Assembly (NCBI GenBank): GCA_018062725.1
Contig: JAGORP010000013.1
Coordinates: 1-32,516 of the forward strand
Direction: 5' to 3'
DNA: 32,516 bases
Source of the DNA: Flavobacterium sp.
Lineage (GTDB): Bacteria > Bacteroidota > Bacteroidia > Flavobacteriales > Flavobacteriaceae
This document shows positions 1 through 8,193 of the stretch, in pieces (within the stretch, counting starts at the first letter, position 1; each line of letters opens with the position of its first letter). The notes beneath the pieces are model-generated. The model did not search any database, had not been told where the DNA came from, and saw only the letters and a program-made list of their open reading frames with translations. The position numbers and the translations under genes are program-made.

Positions 1-2168
1 TAATAGCTGTACGTATATCCGTTAGACTCGTACATTTTGTTGAAAATATTATTGACCAACAAATTGAAATTAATTTCTCTAATCCATCTTGGTTTTAGTG
101 CATAAGTAACACTTAAATTAGTTGTATTGTAGGCTTTTATACTCCTGGAAATCGTTGAAGTATTGTCTAAATATTGTTTGCCAACATATTTAGAAAGTAA
201 AGCAACATTTAAATTTTTAATAGGCGTGTAGGTAACACTTCCGCTAGAAATTAAATTTGGAGAAAATGAAATATCTGTATCCTTGTATTTTGTGATTACT
301 GTAAAATAAGATTCTTCATAAGTAGTCGTGTCATACTGCGTGTCGGCCACTTTATAATCGAAAGATTTTATTTTATTTTTACTTAAAGTGGTGTTCAACT
401 CCAATTTTAATTTATCATTCACTTTTGCCTGTGCCACCAATTCTAATCCCAAACGGTAACTTTTGGATACATTTTCACGAATTGGACCTCCGGTATCATC
501 AATCGCGCCTGTAAGTACTAATTGGTCTTCGTAATTCATGAAATACCCATTGGCATTAAAAGAAAAAAGGTTGTTTTTAAAGGCATAACCTACTTCATAA
601 TCGATCAATTTTTCAGCGGTTGGTTCTTTGGGATTTTTGGTTAGGTCGTCTCGATTTGGTTCTTTGTTCGCCACGGCAACAGAGCCATAAACCCTGTTGT
701 TGTCATTGATTAAGAAAGTAATTCCGGCTTTCGGATTAAAGAAATTGTAGGTTTTGTTGACGTTTAATTGTTTCAAATCGGCATTCATTCCAGTGGCACT
801 ATAATCTACTTTTCTAACTTGTAAGTCAAGATAACCAATCAGCTTTTGTGTAAAATTATAATCCGATTTCAAAAATGTAGAGTAATCTTCTTTTAATCCT
901 GTGGCTTTGTAATAGGGCACATCTTTATTCAGCGCAACAGGGAAAGAATTCCAAATAATTTCTCCAAAATGTTTACCATCGTATTTATTATATCCTCCAC
1001 CTAATGTAGCTGAAAACTTTTCTTTTTTGTAATTTACAGAATATACCAAAGCATAAAAGTCATTGTCTAACCATTTTCTTCGTACTACATTACCTTTATC
1101 CGATCCGTTTGGTGCGTCTGGGAAATATTTACTAAGTTTTTGTTTGGCTTTAAATTCTTCGTAAAATCCTTTACCTCTAGTGTAATTGCTTGAAATAGAA
1201 GCATTCAAATACTCATTAAATTGATGAGTAAAATGCAATTGATAATGATTTTGACCATAATTGTCTACTTGGTTTTCATAGGTGTAAAAGTTGTAGGTTC
1301 TTCCTGAAGTAAGCAAATTATAGGCTTCTTCAGGGGTAGAATAATTCCTGTTAATGAATTCCTGAATTCCAGCAACATCTCCTTTGATAACAGACTCTGG
1401 AGTTCCATACCAAGATTGATAGGTAATTTCTTTTCCGCCAAAAACCATGGCTTTAATAGATGTATTGGCTCCAATATAACCGGCTTCGGTATAAAAGGAT
1501 TTTAAATCAGAAGAAGCTCTATCGATATAACCATCACTGGCAATTTTAGACAATCTCCCTTCGGCATAAAAGCCATTTTTGATTCCGGAGCCTAAACTTA
1601 AGGTATGTTTTCTGGTGCCGAAAGATCCAATTGAATTTGAAATGGTTGCATAGCCTTCTGTTGATGGTTTTAAGGTTCGTAAATTCAAACTCGCTCCAAA
1701 AGCTCCTGAGCCATTGGTAGAAGTTCCGGCGCCACGTTGCAATTGTATGTCTTCTACAGAAGAAGCAAAATCGGGCATGTTTACCCAAAAGGTGCCATGA
1801 CTTTCGGCGTCATTATACGGAATCCCGTTTATGGTGACATTCACTCGTGTAGCATCACTACCACGCACACGCATTCCGGTGTAACCCACTCCAATTCCTG
1901 CATCGGAAGTAGTGACAACAGAAGGCATTTGGTCTAATAAAATGGGTAAATCCTGGCCTAAATTGGTGGTACTTAACGCTTCTTTTTTGAGGGTAGAGAA
2001 AGCAAAAGGTGAATTGTCTTTCACACGAGTTGCGGTGACAATAACATCTTCCAGCTTGTTTGATTTGGTAGAATCTTGTACTTTCTCTTGTGCCAATGAA
2101 AAAAGAGAAAAGTGAAAAAAAAGAAGACTTAAAAGTGTCTTTTGACTTTGTTTGAATAAAGTTTTCAT
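1..2168 (-). CDS. TonB-dependent outer-membrane receptor, probable thiamine-related importer (3' end outside window)
   Basis: The minus strand is open from an ATG at 2168 to the window edge, giving 722 residues without a stop. Residues 1-26 form a signal peptide (basic start, hydrophobic Leu/Phe core, ending SLA-Q). A TonB-box-like EDVIVTATR lies near residues 39-47, followed by a plug domain with the MRVRG and VEDIQLQRGAG motifs, then a long beta-barrel with alternating aromatic residues. The last visible residues (NIFNKMYESNGYTYSY) resemble the end of such barrels, so only a few tens of residues should be missing. There is no N-terminal carboxypeptidase-like domain before the plug. The substrate is inferred from the TPP riboswitch in its leader: riboswitch-controlled receptors of this kind in Bacteroidetes are predicted thiamine importers. 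The receptor class is certain; the substrate is an inference. Confidence 0.93.
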   Translation of the reverse strand, partial: MKTLFKQSQKTLLSLLFFHFSLFSLAQEKVQDSTKSNKLEDVIVTATRVKDNSPFAFSTLKKEALSTTNLGQDLPILLDQMPSVVTTSDAGIGVGYTGMRVRGSDATRVNVTINGIPYNDAESHGTFWVNMPDFASSVEDIQLQRGAGTSTNGSGAFGASLNLRTLKPSTEGYATISNSIGSFGTRKHTLSLGSGIKNGFYAEGRLSKIASDGYIDRASSDLKSFYTEAGYIGANTSIKAMVFGGKEITYQSWYGTPESVIKGDVAGIQEFINRNYSTPEEAYNLLTSGRTYNFYTYENQVDNYGQNHYQLHFTHQFNEYLNASISSNYTRGKGFYEEFKAKQKLSKYFPDAPNGSDKGNVVRRKWLDNDFYALVYSVNYKKEKFSATLGGGYNKYDGKHFGEIIWNSFPVALNKDVPYYKATGLKEDYSTFLKSDYNFTQKLIGYLDLQVRKVDYSATGMNADLKQLNVNKTYNFFNPKAGITFLINDNNRVYGSVAVANKEPNRDDLTKNPKEPTAEKLIDYEVGYAFKNNLFSFNANGYFMNYEDQLVLTGAIDDTGGPIRENVSKSYRLGLELVAQAKVNDKLKLELNTTLSKNKIKSFDYKVADTQYDTTTYEESYFTVITKYKDTDISFSPNLISSGSVTYTPIKNLNVALLSKYVGKQYLDNTSTISRSIKAYNTTNLSVTYALKPRWIREINFNLLVNNIFNKMYESNGYTYSY

Positions 2169-2186
2169 TCGTAATGGTTTACGAAT
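2167..2186 (-). promoter_or_regulatory. Start-codon hairpin, candidate riboswitch expression platform
   Basis: A perfect 8-bp inverted repeat (ATTCGTAA, 4-nt loop, TTACGAAT) covers the bases just before the receptor ATG and ends inside that codon. It would mask the translation start in RNA. Immediately upstream (2187-2194, minus strand CCCCUUUU) is a segment complementary to AAAGGGG of the aptamer (2329-2335). The arrangement suits translational control. The hairpin is seen; its role is inferred. Confidence 0.55.
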
Positions 2187-2260
2187 AAAAGGGGCAATTA
2201 TTCTGTTGTTAAAAATTAAATAATGAATTTCTCGACATTAACTATGTGCACGTAGTTCGT

Positions 2261-2340
2261 GTCAGTTCCCTTGGCAGCATTACCCGCCCAGGTTCATTGG
2301 GTATAATCTCAGCTCGTTATTTAGAGCACCCCTTTGAGAC
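2261..2340 (-). promoter_or_regulatory. TPP riboswitch (THI element) aptamer
   Basis: Read on the minus strand, the leader carries the conserved TPP aptamer blocks in order: AAAGGGGUGCU, a short P3 helix (GCUC/GAGC), GCUGAGA, UACCC, GAACCUG, GGGUAAUGC and CCAAGGGAA, closed by a short GUC/GAC pairing. These are the signature elements of the thiamine-pyrophosphate aptamer. The element lies about 90 nt upstream of the receptor start codon and just downstream of a promoter at 2345-2376, so the transcript would begin almost at its first base. TPP binding is expected to reduce receptor expression. Confidence 0.95.
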
Positions 2341-2344
2341 GGCG

Positions 2345-2376
2345 CAAAGGTAAATAAAAGAAATAACAAAAAGCAA
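2345..2376 (-). promoter_or_regulatory. Bacteroidetes-type promoter of the riboswitch/TonB receptor transcript
   Basis: On the minus strand a TTG (2374-2376) is followed after 21 nt by TACCTTTG (2345-2352), matching the TTG / TAnnTTTG consensus of Bacteroidetes housekeeping promoters. Transcription would start at about 2340, the first base of the riboswitch aptamer, which supports the assignment. Confidence 0.75.
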
Positions 2377-2465
2377 ATCCAAAATTAGAAATAAATTCCA
2401 AAAATTAGATATTTTGAGAAATGGATATTACTTGTTTTTTATTATTTGTGTTTTGAGATTTATCA

Positions 2466-3218
2466 TTAGTATTTCTTCAATTCGAAGGCATTTCCATCAA
2501 AAACACCATAAGTAAAATAGCCTATCCAATCGCCAAGATTGATGTATTTAGAAGTGTCGTTTAATTTGATTTCCATCGGAAGATGGCGGTGACCAAAAAT
2601 AAAATAGTCATAATGTTTGGAGGTCAATTTGTGTTTGGCATACTGTACTAACCATTCGTTGTCTTCTCCCAAAAATTTCACATCCTCACTGCCTGAAATC
2701 AATTTGTTTTTTACTGAAAGATGTTGGGCTAATTTAACGCCAATATCGGGATGCAACCATCTGAAAAGCCATTTGGAAAACGGATTGGTAAACACTTTTT
2801 TCATGCGTTTGTAGCCTTTGTCGCCCGGACCAAGTCCATCACCATGACCAATTAAAAATTCTTTTCCGTTGAAGGTGAATTCTTTGGTAGTATGATAAAC
2901 CGGGATGTTGAGTTCTTTTTCGAAATAATCATTCATCCACAAATCATGATTTCCAACAAAAAAATAAATGGGAATGCCACTATCGCGAATTTCAGCCAAT
3001 TTGCCCAAAACCCGAACAAACCCTTTTGGAACAACCGTTTTATATTCAAACCAAAAATCAAATAAATCACCCAACAAAAAAATAGCCGCCGCATCTTGTT
3101 TTACTTCATCAAGCCAGGCTACAAATTTTTGTTCTCGCGGAAAACTAATTTCTGGAGTTGGTGCTCCTAAATGTTGGTCACTGGCAAAATATATTTTTTT
3201 GGAAGAAGTTACAATCAT
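2466..3218 (-). CDS. lpxH: UDP-2,3-diacylglucosamine diphosphatase-like metallophosphoesterase (LpxH family)
   Basis: A 250-residue calcineurin-like phosphoesterase with the binuclear-metal motifs in order: SDQHLG (Asp14, His16), GDLFDFWFEY (Asp51), GNHD (Asn90-Asp92), IGHGDG near 123-128 and GHRHLP near 210. The DFWFEY and GHRHLP signatures are typical of LpxH, which removes UMP from UDP-2,3-diacylglucosamine to give lipid X in lipid A synthesis on the inner face of the cytoplasmic membrane. Length is close to that of known LpxH proteins. It lies 58 bp downstream of a minus-strand outer-membrane protein gene. A TACATTTG (minus strand, 3235-3242) just before the ATG may be its own -7 box, but no TTG sits at the right distance. 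A related phosphoesterase with another substrate is possible. Confidence 0.85.
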   Translation of the reverse strand: MIVTSSKKIYFASDQHLGAPTPEISFPREQKFVAWLDEVKQDAAAIFLLGDLFDFWFEYKTVVPKGFVRVLGKLAEIRDSGIPIYFFVGNHDLWMNDYFEKELNIPVYHTTKEFTFNGKEFLIGHGDGLGPGDKGYKRMKKVFTNPFSKWLFRWLHPDIGVKLAQHLSVKNKLISGSEDVKFLGEDNEWLVQYAKHKLTSKHYDYFIFGHRHLPMEIKLNDTSKYINLGDWIGYFTYGVFDGNAFELKKY

Positions 3219-3276
3219 TGACTTTTATTTGAAGCAAATGTAAATATTTTAAGTGAAATGCTAGTTTTTAAACTGG

Positions 3277-3822
3277 CTAAAAAACAACCCGCACAAATGG
3301 CATTAATGGATCTGAATAAATAAAATTGTTTTTATCGTGAAGTACATTGTATCGAAGTCCTAAGGTAACGCTTCCTGCCCGATAACCAGCCCCTAAAAAT
3401 AAAGCAGAATTCCAAAAATTATCGGTTGTTTTTCCGGTTAGGGATTGAAATTTGGTATTGACCCTCAATTGTTCGAATTCTGTAGAAATTTGTATGTTTT
3501 CTATAGGGTTAAAAATCCCAGCGATACTGCCTCCATAAATCCATGAATTATAGTCATTGCTACTTTTGATATAACTTCCGGTTAAGCCCGTTCCAACGCT
3601 AACCCATTCGTTTATATTGTAATACATCATTGGGGATAGTGCAACATTGGTAAATCCACCTCCAACACTGAGTCCTAATCCACCTCCAAAACGAACATGC
3701 TCCCAAAAGACACTCTTCGATTTTGGAATGCTGTCATTTTGAGCATTTAAAATTACAGAATTAAAAATTAAACCGAAAAAAAGTATCAATTTGATAATGT
3801 TTCGTTTAAATTTAGAGTTCAT
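3277..3822 (-). CDS. Small outer-membrane beta-barrel-like protein, function unknown
   Basis: 181 residues. A signal peptide (residues 1-27: basic start, hydrophobic LILFFGLIF core, ending LNAQ) is followed by short Gly-rich, alternating strands (FGGGLGLSVGGGF, YNINEWVSVGTGLTG, LFLGAGYRAGSVTLGLRYN) and a C-terminal Phe, the usual end of an outer-membrane barrel. I do not recognise a specific function. From memory, short proteins of this type next to sucA in flavobacteria are sometimes labelled alpha-ketoglutarate decarboxylase. Nothing in this sequence supports an enzymatic role; the name probably spread from the divergent sucA neighbour 112 bp away. Confidence 0.8.
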   Translation of the reverse strand: MNSKFKRNIIKLILFFGLIFNSVILNAQNDSIPKSKSVFWEHVRFGGGLGLSVGGGFTNVALSPMMYYNINEWVSVGTGLTGSYIKSSNDYNSWIYGGSIAGIFNPIENIQISTEFEQLRVNTKFQSLTGKTTDNFWNSALFLGAGYRAGSVTLGLRYNVLHDKNNFIYSDPLMPFVRVVF

Positions 3823-3863
3823 AACAAATAATTAGAAATTTTAAAGATAAATGTACTATTTTA

Positions 3864-3896
3864 TTGGTTAGTTTCAAGCAAAAGTTTATACTTTTG
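3864..3896 (+). promoter_or_regulatory. Bacteroidetes-type promoter of sucA
   Basis: TTG at 3864-3866, a 22-nt gap and TACTTTTG at 3889-3896 match the TTG / TAnnTTTG consensus, leaving a leader of about 35 nt before the sucA ATG at 3935. Confidence 0.65.
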
Positions 3897-3934
3897 CATA
3901 AATTTTTTAACATAAAACGTCCTAAGACAAAATT

Positions 3935-6703
3935 ATGGATAGGTTTTCCTTTTTAAACGCAGCACACACGGCTTTTTTTGCCGATTTATACGACCAATAT
4001 TTACAAAATCCAGATAGCGTAGAGCCAAGTTGGAGAAGTTTTTTCCAAGGATTTGACTTTGCTAACGAATTTGGAGCTGGACCAGTAGAGCAGTTAGCTT
4101 ACGCTGCCAATGGTCAAGCAGATTGTTCGGTAGTAACCGATAAGCTTCAAAAAGAATTTAGTGTTCTTAAACTAATTGATGCCTACAGAACACGTGGTCA
4201 TTTGTTTACAAAAACGAACCCAGTTCGCGATAGAAGAGTTTATTCGCCCGATTTAAAAATTGAAAACTTCGGACTGTCTGAAGCGGATATGAATACCGTT
4301 TTTGATGCTGCGAAAGTGGTCAACTTAAATCCATGCTCGTTAAAAGAGATCATCAAACATTTGGTCAATGTTTACTGTCAGCACATTGGAGTGGAATACA
4401 TGTACATTAGAGATCCAAAAGTAATCGATTGGTTTCAACGTCGTTTAGATATCAATGATAATTTACCACATTTTAATACCGATCAGAAAAAACGCATCCT
4501 TAAGAAATTAAATGAAGCCGTTTCTTTCGAAAACTTCTTGCATACCAAATATGTAGGTCAAAAACGTTTCTCTTTGGAAGGAATTGAATCGGCTATTCCG
4601 GCTCTAGATTTCTTAATTGAAGCCGCCGCCGAAAAAGGGGTAGAGCAATTCGTAATGGGAATGGCACACCGTGGTCGTTTGAATGTATTGGCGAATGTTT
4701 TCGGAAAACCAACTCAAGACATCTTTTCAGAGTTTGATGGAAAAGATTATGATGACGATGCATTATTTGATGGTGATGTAAAATACCACTTAGGATTAAC
4801 AGCCAACAGAAAAACGCAAACCGGAAAAAATATCAATATCAACTTAGCCCCAAACCCTTCGCACTTGGAAACAGTAGGGGCGGTTATTGAAGGTATCACT
4901 CGTGCTAAACAAGATAAATATTTTCCTGAAGATTTCTCTAAAGTCTTGCCTATTGCCGTTCACGGTGATGCGGCGGTTGCTGGACAAGGAATCGTATATG
5001 AAATTATTCAGATGGCGAAGTTGGATGGTTACAAAACCAACGGGACCATTCATATTGTATTGAATAATCAGGTAGGATTTACTACAAATTACTTAGATGC
5101 TCGTTCGTCAACGTATTGTACAGATATTGCTAAGGTTACTTTGTCTCCGGTGTTACACGTGAATGCCGATGACGCTGAAGCGGTAGTACATGCTATGTTG
5201 TTTGCTTTAGAATACCGTATGGAATTCAAGCAAGACGTATTCATTGATTTATTAGGATATAGAAAGTACGGGCATAACGAAGGGGATGAACCTCGTTTCA
5301 CCCAACCTAAATTATACAAAGCAATTTCCAAACATAAAAACCCAAGAGATCTGTATGCCGAACAATTAAAAGCAGAAGGAGCCATTGATGGTAATTATGT
5401 AAAGAGCTTAGAAGAAGAATACAAAGCGGCTTTAGAAGAAAACTTAGAAAACTCTCGTAAAAAAGACTTGACGGTAATTTCTCCGTTCATGCAAGATGAG
5501 TGGAAAGGATTCGAACAAGTTGAAGCTGCAGGAATGCTTCAAAAATATGAGACCAAAGTTAGCAAAGACATTATAGATGCTGTTGCGAAAACGGTTACAG
5601 AACTCCCTTCTGATAAAAAATTCATCAGCAAAATAACCAAACTAATTGGCGATCGTAAAACGATGGTGGAAACTGATAAGTTAGATTGGGCGATGGGTGA
5701 AATGTTAGCCTATGGATCGTTATTGACTCAAGGGTACGATGTGCGTATTTCAGGTCAAGATGTCGAGCGTGGAACGTTCTCCCACCGTCACGCCGTAGTC
5801 AAAGTGGAAGATTCGGAAGAAGAAGTAATCTTATTGAATCACATTCCGAACAAAAAAGGAAATTTTTCGGTGTACAATTCACACCTTTCAGAATATGGCG
5901 TTTTAGGATTCGAATATGGGTATGCCTTAGCGAATCCGAATGCGTTAACCATTTGGGAAGCTCAGTTTGGAGATTTCGGAAACGGCGCTCAAATTATGAT
6001 TGACCAGTACATTTCGGCTGCGGAAGACAAATGGAACAACCAAAACGGTATTGTAATGCTATTACCTCACGGGTATGAAAACCAAGGTGCCGAACACTCT
6101 TCTGCACGTATGGAACGTTTCCTACAATTGTGTGCCCACCATAACATGTATGTGGCCGATTGTACGACTCCAGCGAACTTCTTCCACTTATTAAGAAGAC
6201 AAATGGTAACGAAATTCCGTAAGCCATTGGTAGTCATGACTCCGAAGAGTTTATTGCGTCACCCAGAAGCGGTTTCTTCCGTAACGGAATTTACCAACGG
6301 AGAATTCCAGGAAGTAATTGATGATGCAAACGTAAACCCAGCAACTGTAAAAACTTTGGTATTCTGTACCGGAAAATTCTACTACGACGTAAAAGCGGAA
6401 AGAGAAGCCAACGGAAGAAACGATGTTGCTTTGGTAAGAGTAGAACAATTGTTCCCACTACCGGTAGAACAGATGAAAGCAATCATTGCGAAATATCCGA
6501 ATGCTGACGATTACGTTTGGGCACAGGAAGAGCCGAAAAATATGGGAGCTTATGGTTTTATGTTGATGAATTTCAACGAAGTAAAATTCAGAGTAGCCTC
6601 GCCAAAAGCCTACAGTGCGCCGGCAGCAGGTAGTTATGTACGTTCTAAAAAACGTCATGCCGCAGCCATTGCCATGGTTTTTGATAAAACCCTATTTCAA
6701 TAA
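3935..6703 (+). CDS. sucA: 2-oxoglutarate dehydrogenase E1 component
   Basis: 922 residues, the usual length. It catalyses the thiamine-pyrophosphate-dependent decarboxylation of 2-oxoglutarate and transfer of the succinyl group to the lipoyl arm of E2 in the TCA cycle. The N-terminus (FLNAAHTAFFADLYDQY and EPSWRSFF) is the E1o helix that recruits E2. The catalytic core shows MGMAHRGRLNVLANV, HGDAAVAGQG (His343-Asp345) and LNNQVGFTT, the ThDP-binding region. The C-terminal transketolase-like part has GTFSHRHAV, EYGVLGFEYGYA and WEAQFGDFGNGAQ. It is followed after 54 bp by sucB, so the pair forms one operon for the E1 and E2 subunits; E3 is not in the window. ThDP dependence fits loosely with the thiamine uptake system at the left edge. 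Confidence 0.98.
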   Translation: MDRFSFLNAAHTAFFADLYDQYLQNPDSVEPSWRSFFQGFDFANEFGAGPVEQLAYAANGQADCSVVTDKLQKEFSVLKLIDAYRTRGHLFTKTNPVRDRRVYSPDLKIENFGLSEADMNTVFDAAKVVNLNPCSLKEIIKHLVNVYCQHIGVEYMYIRDPKVIDWFQRRLDINDNLPHFNTDQKKRILKKLNEAVSFENFLHTKYVGQKRFSLEGIESAIPALDFLIEAAAEKGVEQFVMGMAHRGRLNVLANVFGKPTQDIFSEFDGKDYDDDALFDGDVKYHLGLTANRKTQTGKNININLAPNPSHLETVGAVIEGITRAKQDKYFPEDFSKVLPIAVHGDAAVAGQGIVYEIIQMAKLDGYKTNGTIHIVLNNQVGFTTNYLDARSSTYCTDIAKVTLSPVLHVNADDAEAVVHAMLFALEYRMEFKQDVFIDLLGYRKYGHNEGDEPRFTQPKLYKAISKHKNPRDLYAEQLKAEGAIDGNYVKSLEEEYKAALEENLENSRKKDLTVISPFMQDEWKGFEQVEAAGMLQKYETKVSKDIIDAVAKTVTELPSDKKFISKITKLIGDRKTMVETDKLDWAMGEMLAYGSLLTQGYDVRISGQDVERGTFSHRHAVVKVEDSEEEVILLNHIPNKKGNFSVYNSHLSEYGVLGFEYGYALANPNALTIWEAQFGDFGNGAQIMIDQYISAAEDKWNNQNGIVMLLPHGYENQGAEHSSARMERFLQLCAHHNMYVADCTTPANFFHLLRRQMVTKFRKPLVVMTPKSLLRHPEAVSSVTEFTNGEFQEVIDDANVNPATVKTLVFCTGKFYYDVKAEREANGRNDVALVRVEQLFPLPVEQMKAIIAKYPNADDYVWAQEEPKNMGAYGFMLMNFNEVKFRVASPKAYSAPAAGSYVRSKKRHAAAIAMVFDKTLFQ

Positions 6704-6757
6704 AAATTGTATTTTTGATAATCAGATAAATAACAACACTTTATAAAATTATAACCG

Positions 6758-7972
6758 ATGATTTTAGAAATGAAAGTCCCTTCACCGGGAGAGTCAATCA
6801 AGGAAGTAGAAATTGCCACTTGGTTAGTAAAAGATGGAGATTATGTAGAAAAGGACCAAGCGATTGCTGAGGTTGATTCCGATAAAGCTACGTTAGAATT
6901 GCCTGCGGAAGTAAGCGGTATTATTACCCTTAAAGCAGAAGAAGGCGATACAGTAGCTGTAGGTGCAGTAGTATGTTTTATCGACACTGATGGTGCAAAA
7001 CCTGCTTCGACAGGCTCAGCAGCCGTAGAAACTCCTAAAGCAGAAGAGAAAAAAGTAGAAGCGCCTAAAGCAGCTCCAGTTCAAGAAGTTACATACGCTA
7101 CAGGTTCGGCTTCGCCAGCGGCTAAAAAAATATTAGCAGAGAAAAATATCCAACCTTCTGAAATTGTTGGTTCAGGAAAAGGTGGTAGAATCACTACCGA
7201 AGATGCTGCCAATGCGGTACCTTCTATGGGAACCCCAACGGGTGGTTCTCGCGGTTCTGAAAGATCTAAATTATCGATGTTGCGTCGTAAAGTAGCTGAG
7301 CGTTTAGTAGCAGCTAAAAACGAAACAGCGATGTTGACTACTTTTAACGAAGTAGACATGACGGAAATTTATAAATTACGCGATCAGTATAAAGAAGAAT
7401 TCAAAACCAAACACCAAATGGGATTAGGTTTTATGTCGTTCTTCACCAAAGCGGTAACTCGTGCCTTACAATTGTACCCAGATGTAAATTCAATGATCGA
7501 TGGTCAAGAGAAAATTTCATATGACTTCTGTGATATTTCAGTAGCAGTTTCGGGTCCGAAAGGATTAATGGTGCCGGTTATGCGTAATGCAGAATTATTG
7601 TCTTTCCGTGGTGTTGAAGCGGAAATCAAACGTTTAGCGATTCGTGCTCGTGACGGACAAATTACCGTAGACGAAATGACAGGTGGAACGTTCACAATCT
7701 CTAATGGTGGTGTATTTGGTTCTATGTTATCGACACCGATTATCAATCCTCCTCAATCAGGAATTCTTGGAATGCACAATGTGGTAGACAGAGCTATTGT
7801 GAAAAACGGTCAAATTGTGATCGCTCCAGTAATGTTTGTTGCCTTATCCTACGATCACAGAATCATCGACGGACGTGAGTCAGTTGGTTTCTTAGTAGCA
7901 GTGAAAGAAGCGTTAGAAAACCCAACAGAAATCTTAATGGGAGGTAATCCTAGAAAAGCATTGGAGTTATAG
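6758..7972 (+). CDS. sucB: Dihydrolipoyllysine-residue succinyltransferase (E2 of 2-oxoglutarate dehydrogenase)
   Basis: 404 residues with three domains. A lipoyl domain (about 1-77) carries the lipoylation lysine Lys43 in SDKATLELPA. An Ala/Pro/Lys/Glu-rich linker is followed by a peripheral-subunit-binding domain (about 115-152, ASPAAKKILAEKNIQPSEI...GRITTEDA). The C-terminal catalytic acyltransferase domain contains DHRIIDG (His367, Asp371). The protein moves succinyl groups to CoA and forms the core of the complex. The single lipoyl domain and motif set match the OdhB/SucB type rather than pyruvate dehydrogenase E2, and the position after sucA settles it. A TATTTTTG at 6710-6717 could act as an extra -7 box, but has no well-spaced -33 TTG. 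Confidence 0.97.
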   Translation: MILEMKVPSPGESIKEVEIATWLVKDGDYVEKDQAIAEVDSDKATLELPAEVSGIITLKAEEGDTVAVGAVVCFIDTDGAKPASTGSAAVETPKAEEKKVEAPKAAPVQEVTYATGSASPAAKKILAEKNIQPSEIVGSGKGGRITTEDAANAVPSMGTPTGGSRGSERSKLSMLRRKVAERLVAAKNETAMLTTFNEVDMTEIYKLRDQYKEEFKTKHQMGLGFMSFFTKAVTRALQLYPDVNSMIDGQEKISYDFCDISVAVSGPKGLMVPVMRNAELLSFRGVEAEIKRLAIRARDGQITVDEMTGGTFTISNGGVFGSMLSTPIINPPQSGILGMHNVVDRAIVKNGQIVIAPVMFVALSYDHRIIDGRESVGFLVAVKEALENPTEILMGGNPRKALEL

Positions 7973-7995
7973 TCATTGCGAGGAACGAAGTAATT
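7972..7995. repeat. Dispersed short repeat fragment (GTCATTGCGAGGAACGAAG type)
   Basis: The sequence GTCATTGCGAGGAACGAAG begins on the last base of the sucB stop codon. I recognise it as the start of a short intergenic repeat seen in many bacterial genomes, including flavobacteria. Only this one copy is in the window, so the assignment rests on memory. Confidence 0.5.
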
Positions 7996-8004
7996 TTATA
8001 ATAC

Positions 8005-8036
8005 AAATCCCAAATTCGAAAGAGTTTGGGATTTTT
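8005..8036 (+). terminator. Intrinsic terminator after sucB
   Basis: A 10-bp perfect stem (AAATCCCAAA / TTTGGGATTT) with a 10-nt loop and a short T-run lies 32 bp after the sucB stop. It closes the sucAB operon. Confidence 0.85.
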
Positions 8037-8132
8037 CATTAGTATTCCATCCAAATTAAGGGTGGTTCGGATAATAAATTTTCATTTTGAAAAGCTTTCG
8101 ATTTCCATTCCAGCTATTTCAAAAAACCTTTG

Positions 8133-8140
8133 TACTTTTG
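8133..8140 (+). promoter_or_regulatory. Candidate -7 box upstream of pruA
   Basis: TACTTTTG matches TAnnTTTG and lies 53 bp before the pruA ATG. No TTG is found 17-23 nt upstream, so the promoter may be weak, activator-dependent or a chance match. It is embedded in a small GTAC-TTTT-GTAC repeat. Confidence 0.4.
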
Positions 8141-8193
8141 TACAGCTTTTGCAGTAAAAGCAATTAAATTGTCTAATATTCAAACTTATAAAT

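Noticed and set aside
1737..2115. Two overlapping plus-strand ORFs of 66-67 residues
   Set aside because: They are shadows of the TonB receptor plug region on the minus strand.
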